A DNA stretch of 64,000 nt, taken from positions 47,332,401 to 47,396,400 of the forward strand of contig CM049317.1 in NCBI GenBank assembly GCA_026874595.1. The letters run 5' to 3'. The stretch is from Sipunculus nudus. Taxonomy: Eukaryota > Annelida > Sipuncula > Golfingiida > Sipunculidae. The stretch's first letter is position 1. Every line of letters begins with the position of its first letter. The notes below the pieces were generated by a model. It was not told the origin of the DNA and did not search any database. It worked only from the letters and a program-made list of their open reading frames with translations. The position numbers were made by a program, and so were the translations under genes. This document shows, one piece after another, positions 35,296-47,384 of this stretch.

Positions 35296-36609
35296 AGTTA
35301 TCAGGTGAATATGTATGCAATTTCAACATAAAATATAAGCGTTATATATGGAATGCCTTATCCGTTTATTTGTCACGAATTTATTATTTCTTTACCTTCA
35401 TAAATGTTCACAAGAAGTCTATGTTTTATATGGATTAAATATGCGTTCTTTGTACGTGGGACTCTTGTTCCATATTGGAGGTTATAACATTCAATTTTTC
35501 ACACTTGTTTCCCGAGCACTGCCAGCTTATTAATGAAGTTGTCAAAACATTTACTTGAAAAGATTTTATGATGGCTCACAGTGAGAGACTGACTGGGCGC
35601 AGTAAAATACCAACCCTGCTTCTTATTTCAGTTCACTTTCATTATCAGGAGAGCCAAGCTGTGGCGCTATGGCTGCGGTCCAAATCCTCACTTCTCTCCC
35701 TTTTTAATACTAGAAGGTACTTCAGCTGCAGAAGATAATACATGTATAATCAATATTGCAAAAACCGATGGCGCTGAATACGGAAATGAGGATTCTCTCT
35801 GATCCATCTAGGATTCAAAGGGTAAAACAGTCCGTGATTTTTATTATTTTCGTATATATTTGATAAGCAAATTTTCTATAGAGCAGTGTTTTCCTAAAAT
35901 GACCCAAAGTTTCTTTTTATATACCCTAATAATTACCTTTAACCAAGCATATCATTAGCTACGTTAGCATTTTTTAGCAATTTTTAATTAAGCCACTAGA
36001 TATCTTGTTGGTAGTAATCAATATTTATATTTTCGGATCCGATATATAGGGGTCAAACCCGGGAGGACTAATGACAACACCTTCAAAAAGTCCCGAGGTC
36101 CAGAAAAAAAAAGGGGGGGGGGGGTCCAGACAAATGTACCCTATGCGAACAGGAGATGCTACAAATCATCACGTACAAAAGAATTCCGCTCCTTAATAAA
36201 CGTAGCGAATATACCTTAACACTTGCAGGCATCATAAAGCGAAAACCAGTCAACCACAAATAATCTTACACACGCACCCGAACATGAGCAAACACAAACC
36301 AACGTAACTCAGTCACTAGCCCGATTTAATCGGACTCAATATTATTAGGCCCTGCCAAAAATTGATAAAAAATTTTATCTTAGTCTTAGAGTCCGATATA
36401 ATCGGGCAACTCAGTCACCTGATGAATGCCATGGAGTGTGCACGAAACCTGTGGGTAGTGACAGTGACGCATTGATGTATTTTATGAACTTATTGCAGCT
36501 CTAATTTTTTATGTATCGAGCACTTTGTTCCTATAATGGCAACCAAACCCTTTATATATATATAAATTCATCTTCTGTTTTTTCTGCAATAAACTCAAAT
36601 ATATGTGTG

Positions 36610-36642
<33 letters not shown>

Positions 36643-37549
36643 TAATTACCATTCTTTACATACAAATAAATTTTTTACAATAAACTAACACCACGATTTT
36701 CATGTGACACAACTTATCATATTATTATCTAATAAATATATTGCAAATATGCACAACGGTTCTGACGACGAATGACGGTATCAAGACACCAAGACAGGTC
36801 AGCTGCAAGGAAAACATGTCACAGTTTTCACGCCCATGGCACAAAAGAAAATTAATTTCCACCTGAAATGTTTGTATTTAGATTGGCTATTTGTTACAAG
36901 TATCAACATTCAAATCGATTTGATCATCAGGTGACAAAGGTCCGAAAATCAGAAACAGGAGCATTAGTGAAAAAAATACATAATTGTTCTTTAAGTTTGG
37001 AAATATTTTTAGTTTCTTTGCCATAAGTGTAATCTGGGGGGAACGAGGGGACACGTTTTTAACCGGTGGATATGCCATGCTTTATTCTCAAACTGTTTGC
37101 AAATAAAAAGGTTATTTTGCAAAAAATAAATAGGCTCCAATTTCAATCCGTAAAACTATGAGTGATTTAAAAATCTGTAGCAAAGTTCCTCAAATATCAA
37201 TGAACTGCAGTCTTTCATAATTACAGAAACACCAAAATGACTGAAAATATGACATTATTTATCCACTGGTAACCTGTTGTTAATATCAAGAAAGTGCGAG
37301 AGGAAGTTCAATTCCTTCTCGTCACATTTGGAAATGAAACTGTAGCTGTGACGTCTTACAAGATGACCGAGATGTATTTTTAGTCATCAACGCCCGAGCA
37401 CCAACTGTGTGCTTATCTGGCATTAATTTGTCCGATATGGTGCGCGGCATTGTTTGAACGATTTGACCGTGCAGCAGGACTATGATTGGTTTGTCCAGTG
37501 CGGCGGTTTAACCTGTGCATGCTTTCATCAAGAGCTCTACTTTTAATAC
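35296..37549. other. Intergenic AT-rich stretch
   Basis: No coding signal. It holds a short inverted-repeat insertion (36306-36418), a G10 tract near 36111, TA repeats at 36607-36642 and otherwise unique-looking DNA up to the LTR element. Confidence 0.6.
36306..36418. mobile_element. Short TIR element flanked by 11-bp direct repeats
   Basis: AACTCAGTCAC at 36306-36316 and 36408-36418 brackets inverted ends GCCCGATTTAATCGGACTC (36319-36337) and GAGTCCGATATAATCGGGC (36389-36407), which match at 17 of 19 positions. With only about 50 bp inside it is non-coding. The size of the duplication is unusual for common MITE families. Confidence 0.65.
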
Positions 37550-38150
37550 TGTTACAGGTGCTCTTTTATTATGTGACACGGGCGTAACTCCTGTTGTGGC
37601 GCTCGTGTCTGGCCGCGTATTACATTCTATGTTTAATCCGTACTGGTTGAACTCTCGTTGTCATGTGAGCCTTGGGTTTTCATGCCGGCCGTGGGTCACG
37701 TGATGAGCCTGGTCTGTAGAGATAGACAGCGCTGTTTTTCTAGAGAACCCATGAAACGCGTGTTGTGCAAGATCTTATAGACTGTTCGAGAAGTGGAAAA
37801 TTCTCGGCTTGGGGTGAAGAGTATATAAGGGGCTGTGTTTAAGCAGAAGAGCAGAGAGCAGGCAGAATTCCAGCGGACGCAGAAGCGTGTGTCAGATTCT
37901 AGGACCTTATCCGAAGAATGCGGCAATTATACATTTTCAAAGACTTTCTCCTGGATTTTATGCATTTGGACTTCAGTTCACTTTCTGGGTTGTTGCAAGA
38001 ACTTTCCACTGGACTGTCATTCTCCGGGAGTTTACATTAAAGGACTTATCGTTGTGATGGTGTTGGTGTCCAGGTACTGTGCGCATTGTTTTCTATCTGA
38101 TTGTATTGACTTGTTGTTATACCGCTGTTTTACTGTATATTGATTCAGTG
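37550..38150 (+). repeat. 5' LTR, truncated at its right end
   Basis: Matches the 3' LTR from TGTTACAGGTGCTC through TTGATTCAGTG, then diverges. About 170 bp at the 3' end of the LTR and any primer-binding site are missing. A TATATAAGG promoter box lies at 37822-37830. It contains a CATGCCGGCCGTGGGT insertion relative to the 3' copy near 37682. Confidence 0.88.
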
Positions 38151-38171
38151 CTCTCGGTTCTTCTGCTTAAA

Positions 38172-39758
38172 ATGGCAGATTTCAAACCTGAGACATTTGT
38201 TGACGATCCCGACCCTGATCAACTTGAACACTTGTCAAAAGAACAGTTGTTGCGTTTGGGACAACACTTACGGCTAAGTGTGAAGAAAAGCTTTGAGAAA
38301 GCCTGATATCATTGCTAAAACCATGAAAGATCTTATTAGCAAAGGTTTAATTGAAGAGACTGAGGTTGAAACATAAAAAAAGATAGCCTTGCTATGCAAT
38401 TAGAATTGAAACAGTTGGAAATGCAACATCAGCTAGCATTAAAAGAGAAAGAAAAAGAAAAAGAAAGAGTTAAAACGACTGGAGTTAGAAAGACTTAAAC
38501 TAGAACATAGTCTACGTGCTGCCCCAACTCACAGTTTTGATGTTGCTAAACACATTAGACTTGTCCCACCTTTTCAAGAAAAAGAGGTTGATAAATATTT
38601 CTTACACGTTGAGAAGGTAGCTGAAAATTTAAAATGGTCTAAGGAAAATTGGACTATGCTGTTACAAAGTGTATTGACTGGCAAGGCCAGAGAAATTTAT
38701 ATAGAGCTTTCAGTAGGAGCTGCTGCTGACTATGACCTGGTAAAACGGTTAATCCTAAAAGGTTATGAGTTAGTTCCGGAGGCTTACCGCCAGAAATTCA
38801 GAAATTGGGAAAGGCGCAAAAATCAGACCTACGTCGAATTTGCTAGGGTAAAAGAGCAGTTGTTTGATCGCTGGTGTAGTTCTAAAGATGTAATGAAAGA
38901 TTATGACAATTTGCGTCAGTTGATTTTGCTTGAAGAATTTAAACGCTGCATTAACGCAGATTTTAAAACTTTTCTCGATGAGAAAATTCCTGAAACACTT
39001 GACATTGCTGCTCAATTAGCTGATGATTATTCATTGACACACAAAATGTCTTTTACTAGCAAATCAAACCTGTCATTCACAAACAAGAATGTAAATCAGT
39101 ATGGTCAAAAGAAGTTAAAGCGCAGTCACCCAGTACAAGTAGTCCTGATAGTTCAACAAAGCCCAAAGCTACACCTCAGTCCACGTCCAGTGTGTCTAAG
39201 TCCAACAAAGACCAGTCATTTTCAAAGAAAATCTGTAATTACTGCAAGAAGGAAGGTCATCTAATATGTGACTGCTGGAAACTTCCGAATAAACCAAATA
39301 GCAAACCTTCTGGGTTTGTTTCAAAATCTATGCATAGCATAGTACAAGAGCCAGGCTCTTTTCATGTAAATAAGGGGTACAACTCCTTTACTGACTCTAG
39401 TAAAGAGTTTGATGCTACGGGGGCCCATGTGCCTTCTGAATCCAAAGAAGAATCCGTAGCTTGCGGGGTAAAAACCTCAGTTGATTCCTGCGAGGAATTA
39501 AATAAGGCTAGGTCCTTTCAAGACTCCTGCGAGGAGTATTCTCTGGATAAGTCCTTTTATGACTCTTGCGAGAGTATTTCAAATGAGGCCAGGTCCTCTT
39601 ATGACAAACAAAAGTTTGTTTCTGCTGCGGAAAATTCCTCTGTTGACGCCCATGAGGAGTTTGATGATAAAAAGGATGTAGAATCCTTAGATGACTCTGA
39701 AACACAGTTTATGACTGACACTATCAATGTCAGTTCTTTGTTTGATGAGGTTGAGTAG
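38172..39758 (+). pseudogene. gag pseudogene (SCAN-like capsid, CCHC knuckle)
   Basis: Starts at ATG 38172 (MADFKPETFVDD). A frameshift by 38306 interrupts it, and a Lys/Glu-rich stretch and stops follow. The stretch 38656-39264 encodes a SCAN-like capsid segment (AYRQKFRNWERRKNQTYVEF). In another frame a zinc knuckle reads CNYCKKEGHLICDC (CX2CX4HX4C) near 39238-39279. The acidic, repetitive tail with DSCEE motifs runs to the stop at 39758. Gag would package element RNA. At least two frame changes are needed, so this copy cannot make the protein. Confidence 0.82.
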
Positions 39759-39781
39759 TAGATTTATCTCCTGACTCTGAA

Positions 39782-40010
39782 ATGGAGTTATTTGAGCCAT
39801 TCATACATGATGGTTTTGTATCACTTTCAAGTGATTTTTCAGATTCTGCCCCTATTAGAATTTTGAGGGACACTGGTTCAGGCCAGACTCTAATGTTAGC
39901 AGGTCCAGGTCCTTTACTGGTGCACATGCACTTGTTAATGGTGTGTTTTCAGACCGGCACATCTCACCCTTTAAGGGAATTCAGTTGCTACTAGGCAATG
40001 ATGTTGCAGG
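39782..40010 (+). pseudogene. Aspartic protease domain remnant
   Basis: Retroviral-type protease with the active-site triad DTG at 39869-39877 in the context RDTGSGQTLML. The LGND-type C-terminal motif (LLGNDVAGDKV) appears in a different frame from about 39990, so a frameshift lies inside the domain. It lies between the gag zinc knuckle and the integrase, as expected for the PR position. Confidence 0.75.
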
Positions 40011-40239
40011 TGATAAAGTACAGCCTGTACCAATAGTGACAGAAAAGCCGTCACTTGAACAGGACACTGGTCCGGAAAGTCAGGATATTCCTGGTTTGTA
40101 TCCTTCATGTGCTGTTACTAGATCTATGGCCAAGAAAAACACACATGAGGATAATGGTCCAGATATTAACACTTTGGGAGTCACTAGTGACTCGTCTAAT
40201 GACTCGCCTGTACAGGTTGCAGCATTCTCAAGGTCAGAA

Positions 40240-41537
40240 CTTATCGCGGAACAGCATAAGGACCCTGATATTTCATGTTTGTTTCCGAGGGCAGTTTCTA
40301 AAGATGAGCTGTCACAGAACCCAGTTTGTTTCTATGTAAAAAATGGAGTGCTTATGTGTAAATGGCGACCACATGATGTATGCGCTGATGATGAATGGGC
40401 CATCAAACATCAAATAGTGATGCCCAGAAGCTTTCTCAGTGAAGTTCTAAGCATGGCACATGAGGCTCCTCTGTTAGGCCATTTAGGTATAAATAAAACT
40501 TATCAGAAAGTTTATACATACTTCTATTGGCCTAACCTCAGGAAAGATGTACAATATTGTAAATCATGCCATACATGCCAGATGTCAGGCAAGCCAAATC
40601 AGAATCCTCCTAAGGCCCTACTTAGGCCTGTTCCTGCTTTCGAGGAACCATTCAGTAGGATTATTGTTGATTGTGTTGGACTACTGCCCAAAACAAAATC
40701 TGGACATGAATACTTGCTGACAATCATGTGCGCATCTACCAGGTTCCCTGAGGCAATACCATTGCGCAAAATCAATGCCAAAAGTGTTGTCAAAGCTCTG
40801 ACCAAGTTTTTTTTACAACATTTGGATTACCAAAATCCGTCCAGTCTGACCAAGGGTCTAATTTTATGTCTGGCTTATTCCAACAAGTTATGCTTGGGCT
40901 TGGTATAAAACAGTACAGCTCTTCGCCATACCATCCTGAAAGTCAGGGCGCCCTCGAGCGTTTTCACCAGACATTAGAAAACATGATCGAGACTTATTGC
41001 TATTACGCACAGAAAGACTGGGATGACGGGATCCACCTATTGCTGTTTGCTGTCAGCGAATCCTTTCAGTAGTCCTTGGGTTTCTGTCCCTCTGAACTAA
41101 TTTTCGGACAATGACCTCGAACGGAACGTCCATTGAAACTGCTTAAAGAAAAACTCTTGTGTGAAAATCCTGATTCTCTTAGTTTACTGCAGTATATCTC
41201 AGACTTTCGCACTAAACTACACAATGCTTGTGAGATTGCAAAGTCAAATCTTAAATCTGCACAAAGTAAAATGAAAACAAAGTATGACAAGCACACTGTA
41301 AGTAGGACGTTTGAGCCTTGTGATAAGGTCCTTGGTTTACTTCCCATCCCTAACAGACCTCTGCAAGCTAGGTATTTTGGTCCTTACATTGTTGACAAGA
41401 AAGTCAATGATTTGAATTACATACTGTTGACACCAGATAGACGTAAGAAGAAAAAACTGTGCCATGTTAACATGTTGAAACAATATTATGACAAAAATAG
41501 CACATCAGATGTACAAAATGTTACTGCTGTTGTGTAA
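40240..41537 (+). pseudogene. Integrase (HHCC, DDE core, GPY/F), frameshifted
   Basis: Seen in order: the HHCC zinc-binding domain (GHLGINKTYQKVY ... CKSCHTCQ, about 40470-40580); the first catalytic Asp in IIVDCVG; the second in SDQGSNF (about 40848); Glu in GALERFHQTL (about 40950); and a C-terminal GPY/F module, ARYFGPYIV (about 41370). A T8 run at 40807-40814 marks a one-base frameshift, and in-frame stops occur at about 41070 and 41110. The GPY/F module places it with Ty3/gypsy-type integrases, although its position before RT resembles copia elements. Confidence 0.88.
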
Positions 41538-41626
41538 AAACTGACCCTGACCCAGTTAAAGTAGATACTGATTGTAAGTGTGATGTAGAAATTCAGTGTG
41601 GTACAGTTCCATTAAAAAACTCAGAC

Positions 41627-42450
41627 GTGCTTAAAAACCTGGATGCCAAACTGTCACACCTAACCGTTCAACAACAACAAGACCTAAAGAACCTCCTGCG
41701 GAATTATGAACATTTGTTTAGTGACATTCCAACGCAAACTAACATGTTGTGCCATGACGTCGATGTTGGCGAGGCAAGCGCAGTCAAGCAACATCCATAT
41801 AGACTGAATCCAGAAGAGCAAAAGTATCTACAAGATGAGATTCAATATTTGCTGGACAATGATTTTACTGAACCTAGTAACAGTAACTGGAGTTCACCAT
41901 GTATTCTGATGGGAGTTACCGTATGTGCACAGATTGTCGAAAACTGAACTCTGTCACCAAGACTGACACGTTTCCGATTCCGAGGATCGATGATTTGTTG
42001 ATAGAGTCGGTAGCTCCAGATATGTTTCCAGGTTTGACTTGCTAAAATGATTCTGGCAAGTTCCGCTGACAGATCGAGCGAAAGAAGTGTCCGCATTTGT
42101 GACGCCGCAAGGACTGTACCAGTATAAAGTTATGCCGTTTGGCATGAAGAACTCGCCAGCCACGATCCAGCGCCTCATCCATATGGTTGTCAAGGACATT
42201 CAGGGCTGCGACGCATATATTGATGACCTTATCGTGTACAGCGACACCTGGCAGAAACATCTGCAAATTCTTCGCGACCTCTTCGAAAGACTCAGTGAAG
42301 CACGTATGACCGTCAGCATAGAAAAATCTGAGTTTTGTAATGCACAAGTAACATTTCTGGGTCATATTGTAGGGCAGGGTCAGGTAAAACCTGTTGATGC
42401 TAATACTATTTCTGCATTTCCCAGACAAGAAAACAAAAAGCGAATAATGG
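41627..42450 (+). pseudogene. Reverse transcriptase domain, frameshifted
   Basis: Begins with the connector VKQHPYRLNPEEQKYLQDEI and continues NDFTEPSNSNWSSPCIL, typical of Ty3/gypsy RT. The frame breaks near 41905-42080 and resumes with GLYQYKVMPFGMKNSPATIQ. The catalytic box YIDD is at 42216-42227, and TFLGHIVGQGQVKP marks the thumb. It directly follows the integrase GPY/F module with about 90 bp between them and no LTR or insertion junction. Confidence 0.9.
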
Positions 42451-42456
42451 TATGGT

Positions 42457-43011
42457 ATGGTTGTATACTACAGGAAGTTTTGTCCAAATTTTTCTCCTGT
42501 AGCTGAACCTTTGACTAATTTGTTAAAGAAGAAACAAAAGTTTGTATGGAATGTTCAGTGTGAAAGTGCATTTCAGAATTTGAAAGCAATTCTGCAAAGT
42601 TCACCAGTTTTAGCAGCTCCAGACTTTTCTGTACCTTTTAAGTTAGCAGTGGATGCTAGTGATACTGCTGCTGGTGCTGTGTTGTTACAAGGAGGCAATG
42701 ATGGCATAGATCATCCTATTTGTTATTTCTTAAGAAAGTTTAATGCAAACCAGAAAAACTACTCCACTGTTGAAAAAGAATGTTTGGCTTTGATTTTGGC
42801 GCTGCAACATTTTGAAGTTTATGTTACTTCATCAGTCAGGCCTATCATTGTCTTCAGTGATCACAATCCCCTCACGTTTATGAACAAGTTGAAGTGTAAA
42901 AATCAAAGATTGTTGAGATGGAGTTTGTCCTTACAGGATTACAATCTTGATATCATACACATTAAAGGGAAAGACAATGTACTTGCTGATTGCTTATCGA
43001 GATGTTTATGA
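42457..43011 (+). pseudogene. RNase H domain and end of pol
   Basis: An open stretch containing the tether YRKFCPNFSPVAEPLTNL, then the RNase H core: AVDASDTAAGAVL (first Asp), TVEKECLALILAL (Glu), VFSDHNPL (Asp) and DNVLADCLSR near the stop at 43011. It removes template RNA during reverse transcription. It is separated from RT by a small frameshift near 42440. No chromodomain or env follows. Confidence 0.9.
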
Positions 43012-43121
43012 AATGTTGTAAACAGGATGTTGTAGATAAGATGATTTTTGAGATGTTGTAAAGATTTAGTGATTGTGATCGCCAAAAGAAAGTTTTCCGT
43101 GAAAACTTTCTTTTTTCTTAC

Positions 43122-43132
43122 AGGAGGGGGAG
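43122..43132 (+). other. Polypurine tract
   Basis: AGGAGGGGGAG immediately precedes the TGTTAC start of the 3' LTR, the expected plus-strand primer site. Confidence 0.85.
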
Positions 43133-43907
43133 TGTTACAGGTGCTCTTTTATTATATGACACGGGCGTAACTCCTGTTGTGGCGCTCGTGTCTGGCCGCG
43201 TATTACATTCTATGTTTAATCCGTACTGGTTGAACTCTCGTTGTCATGTGAGCCTTGGGTCACGTGATGAGCCTGGTCTGTAGAGATACACAGCGCTGTT
43301 TTTCTAGAGAATTCATGAAACGCGTGTTGTGCAAGATCTTATAGACTGTTCGAGTAGTGGAAAGTTATCGGCTTGGGGTGAAGAGTATATAAGGGGCTGT
43401 GTTTAAGCAGAAGGGCAGAGAGCAGAGAAGATTCCAGCGGACGCAGAAGCGTGTGTCAGATTCTAGGACCTTATCCGAAGAATGCGGCAATTATACATTT
43501 TCAAAGACTTTCTCCTGGATTTTATGCATTTGGACGTCAGTTTACTTTCTGGGTTGTTGCAAGAACTTTCCACTGGACTGTCATTCTCCGGGAGTTTACA
43601 TATAAAGGACTTCTCGTTGTGATGGTGTTGGTGCCCAGGTACTGTGCGCATTGTTTCTATGCGATTGTATTGACTTGTTGTTATACCGCTGTTTTACTGT
43701 ATAATTGTATTGATTTAGTGTATTGTATTGTTAGGGTTGTTTTAAGAATAAATTATAGATATTTGTTAAAAAAAAAACACTGACTTCTTTATTCGTTCCC
43801 CTAGACAGTTCACGCTGCCTGGTGTTGCACGATCTGATTTTTTATCTCCGTTACAGAATTTGCGTTCACCACGCATACATGATCTGTTTATATTAGGTTC
43901 CTTAACA
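43133..43907 (+). repeat. 3' LTR, full length
   Basis: Starts TGTTAC and ends TTAACA, a short inverted terminal repeat, followed by target-site ATAC. TATATAAGG is at 43386-43394 and AATAAA at 43747-43752. An alternative end at CCGTTACA (43855) is less likely: the next 50 bp are also shared with the solo LTR at 48475, and the ATAC duplication fits only the longer version. Confidence 0.82.
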
Positions 43908-43911
43908 ATAC

Positions 43912-44469
43912 GCTCTTCACACAGCGGTTATGCACTACAGTCGTCCCAGACATCCTTTCGTGTAACCGCTGCTTTCTAGGCAAGGTTCTTGGCAGGAACA
44001 CCAAGTTGCACAGAGAGCGGATAATCGTAATCAGACCATTGAGAGCGTGGATTGAATTGCGCATCCAGCCCAAATTTTAATAACGCGACACCCTCATTCG
44101 TTGGTTTGATTGCACCCGGGGAAACACAAGCTCTCATTGGCCCGATTCTTGGCCTTATGCCAAAACGGATGTTAATTCATGCAGCAACCCTCTTAAGCCT
44201 TTTGCTTTAAAACTTGCCCACGGTTGTTCCCGGTATCATGTACAAAATGGAAAACAAGTGGACAGACAGACAGACAGACACACTGACAGGAGGACAGACA
44301 TACAGACATGGCGAATATATAAGCTCTTTTTTAATGGAAATACTAGAAATTAGAAGAACGTGGAAGAAATATTCTAAAAAATAAAGAATACCAAGATTAA
44401 CAGGCATATAAAAGTATGTTGCAGTTAAAGAAAATCGTAAATGTTACAACTCTTTCATTTGTTAAACAT
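43912..44469. other. Spacer between the LTR element and the LINE fragment
   Basis: About 560 bp with an (ACAG)n tract near 44262-44310. No gene seen. Confidence 0.7.
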
Positions 44470-45715
44470 TAAAGATAAACTGAACAACCCTGACTTCAAG
44501 CTAAACAGTGGTGGAAGCTAACCCAATCACTGTTAGAGGATAAATATGTACGAGGCATACCGCCAATTGAGCATAAAAGACATAGCATTACTAATACAGT
44601 CCTTAAGGCAGAGCTCTTTAATAATTATTTTGTATCACAATATACTGTGGTTGCAGATTAGCTGTCTGTGACGAATATTTCCTCTATCTTCATCACTGAG
44701 CAGGAAGTACAAAATGTATGTCAAAAGTCAAGTTGAACAAAAACAGAAGACTATAGGTGGCATTAGTAATTGTATTCTTAGACAGACCTGTGATATTCTG
44801 TGAAAACCGCTGTGTAACTTCTTTAATTCATTTATCGCTACTGGAAAATATCCCTCAGAGTAGAAACAAGCACACGTGACCCCTGTGTATAAAAAGGGGC
44901 GTCCGACACAAGGTTGATACTTGAAAGGGTGGTCTATAGTAAATTATATGATTATCTAACAAAGAACAATTTACTCTCCTCCATAAACTCTGGCTGTAAG
45001 AAAAATGACTCTACAGTGTACTTGTTAATAACCCTTTGCCATGAAATGTTTATGGTTTTCGAGAAAGGTCTAAATACAAGACTTATTAGTTTAGATGCCA
45101 CCAGGGTTTTTGACAGGGTCTGGTTTAAGGATCAACTTATTGAATTAGCTGCGCTTGTGATCAAAGGAGTAGTTTTCAAGTTTTTAAAGAGTAAGATAAG
45201 CGATCGACAGCTATCCAGTTATTCTCCTGAGTAACACTTCTAGCTTTCAATGGTTAGCATGGAGTCCCTCAGGGTTCAATACTTGGCCCTTCATTATTTC
45301 TCATTTATGGTAATGATATATTTCAACAGCTAGAAAAACTATACGAATGATTGCAGATGTCACATGCATCTACTCCACCGATGAAAACCAAGCAGTCACC
45401 GCTGCTTCCTATGAACCAAGATCTAGAATGGATTAAGCTGTGGGCTAAACAGTGGCATTTAATGTTTAACCCAGGAAAAACTCAGTTATCTGCTATACAA
45501 ATAAAATATCGAACGTCAGAAATCCGCCACTATATTCCTATAATGCAGAATTGACGGAAACTACTAGGAATACTCACTTGGGAATAACGCTCACCCAAAA
45601 TCTCTCATGGTCATATCATATAAGTCAGATATGTCTTAAGGCTGCAAAACGACTTGGAACCCTGAAATATTTTAAATATAGCCTCTCCATACGTGTTGCT
45701 TCCTCTTAATTAACA
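44470..45715 (+). pseudogene. CR1/Jockey-like LINE reverse transcriptase fragment
   Basis: Pieces in shifting frames match non-LTR RT in order: WWKLTQSLLEDKY, AELFNNYFVSQYT, GGISNCIL, then VYKKGRP, LISLDATRVFDRVWFKDQL (equivalent of DxxKAFDxVxH), GVPQGSILGPSLFLIYGNDI, a degraded YADD region (ADVTCIYSTDENQA), DLEWIKLWAKQWHLMFNPGKT and HLGITLTQNLSWSYHI. The endonuclease domain is missing. Stops and frameshifts make it a dead fragment, typical of 5' truncation. Confidence 0.82.
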
Positions 45716-47322
45716 ATAAAACTATCATTCGCCTGCTTCTCCTGAAAAATTCTATCATGAATAAACTATACTTTAATGAAATAATATAATAAAATATAAA
45801 TGGCAATATGATAAGCATTCGTGGACAGTATTATCATTTTGAAAGCCCTTGAATCTTTTCTTTTTTGTATTCCTGATAATATTTGACTTTTTTTTACCAA
45901 AGCATATGACAGCTCCTCTTAGAGAGTTTCATGCTTAGAAATAGTTAATCCTGAAGTCTTGCTTCCAATCATCTGCTCAGATACATTCTTGATCATTCGT
46001 CATATCCAATTACGTAACCTTATAATAATTTCATCAAACTTTCAAACTTAGGTCCGCTTCCTGAGGCGAGTCATTCTAACAACCCGTATTAATATGGGCA
46101 AGTATCATTTAGAAAAAAAGGTATACCCTCTTCCAGAAATGGTTTTTTTATTAAGTACAATGACTGATCTTTATAGCCCTGGAACGACCAGACTTATTTC
46201 AGGAATTGATACAGGACAATACGGATAATTGTTATAATAATCATAACTTTGCACCTAACCTGACAGATTTCAAAACGAGGCCACATTGCAAGTACGGTCG
46301 TATCATTAAATTCACGTGACTTAGAAATCAGGTCTTACAATAGTATGGCTCGGCTGGTTACCAGATAAAAAAATCTTTCCAACATTGCACTTAGTGTTCT
46401 AATAAAATACACATACAAATATAGTGAGGTGGGTAAAGCAGTCCGTCCAAAGATGTTATGATAAGAATTATTTCAAGGCAAAATAAAAAAAAAATAAACA
46501 TAGGTGTTTTTAAAGGACGAGCATGCATATTAGAAATGTAAATAAAAGATGTTTCCTTGAAATGTAACAAATAAATTTAAGGTTTGACAGTTTACAAGTA
46601 GTTCCAGCATTCCTCACAAATCCCACCTGGGAGAAATTTGAGTAGAAACGGTGGTTCATGGCTTATTTGATTATTGTGCCACACGCAGTGGGCCCACTGC
46701 AACAGTGGGTCTTTGTCTGAGATTCTTTCAAATATTTTAGATTATACAGCCCCCCCCCCGAAGTTCCAATAAACAAGCACTTTTGAATAGTTACAAATGA
46801 TTCTGTTTCATGATTCTGGTTTTTTTTCAGTTTTTTACTGGTTGAAGGTCCTAAGTTGGTGGTGTACTCTTCTGCCTACAATATATAAAGGGGACATTTA
46901 TATTTATATATCAACATTAGTTTTACAAGAAACTCTGGTTATTTTGATATTGTTTCTTTAATCGTATTAACGATATTATCTCATTTTTAATGTTTTGTAG
47001 GTGATGTGTCTGCATAATGAGCTATGATCGTCATCCAAAGCTCCATATAAAATGAGCCCTGGTACACTGTATTGCTGTATAGCGGTTGTACAGGGGCAAC
47101 TTCTCCTTGCATGCTCTGTGGATTTTTGTTGGTTTTTATGCTTCAGCAATGTCAAAAATAATTATGGGCTTATTGTTTTCCTTTAAATTCACCGATCGAG
47201 GAACAATACTTTGAATTTTGTAAGGCGCCCGAGATACAATTATTACGACAATAAAAGGTGCATGTGAACCACAAGTTTAATCAACTTAGTGAAACACCAT
47301 TACATATGGAACATTTGCTTTG

Positions 47323-47328
<6 letters not shown>

Positions 47329-47367
<39 letters not shown>
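47329..47367. repeat. (TA)n microsatellite
   Basis: About 39 bp of TA alternation. Confidence 0.95.
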
Positions 47368-47370
<3 letters not shown>

Positions 47371-47384
47371 TGATATAAATATGT

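Larger units (their letters stand above)
37546..43911 (+). mobile_element. Gmr1-like Ty3/gypsy LTR retrotransposon, decayed
   Basis: The element is bounded by LTRs starting TGTTAC and flanked by ATAC direct repeats (37546-37549 and 43908-43911; AATAC if the ambiguous A is counted). Internal order is gag, protease, integrase, reverse transcriptase, RNase H, then a purine tract and the 3' LTR. Integrase before RT is the Gmr1 arrangement described for a group of Ty3/gypsy elements, whereas standard Ty3/gypsy elements put integrase last. Only about 120 bp separate RNase H from the 3' LTR, so there is no second integrase. Frameshifts and stops in every domain show it is inactive. Confidence 0.9.
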
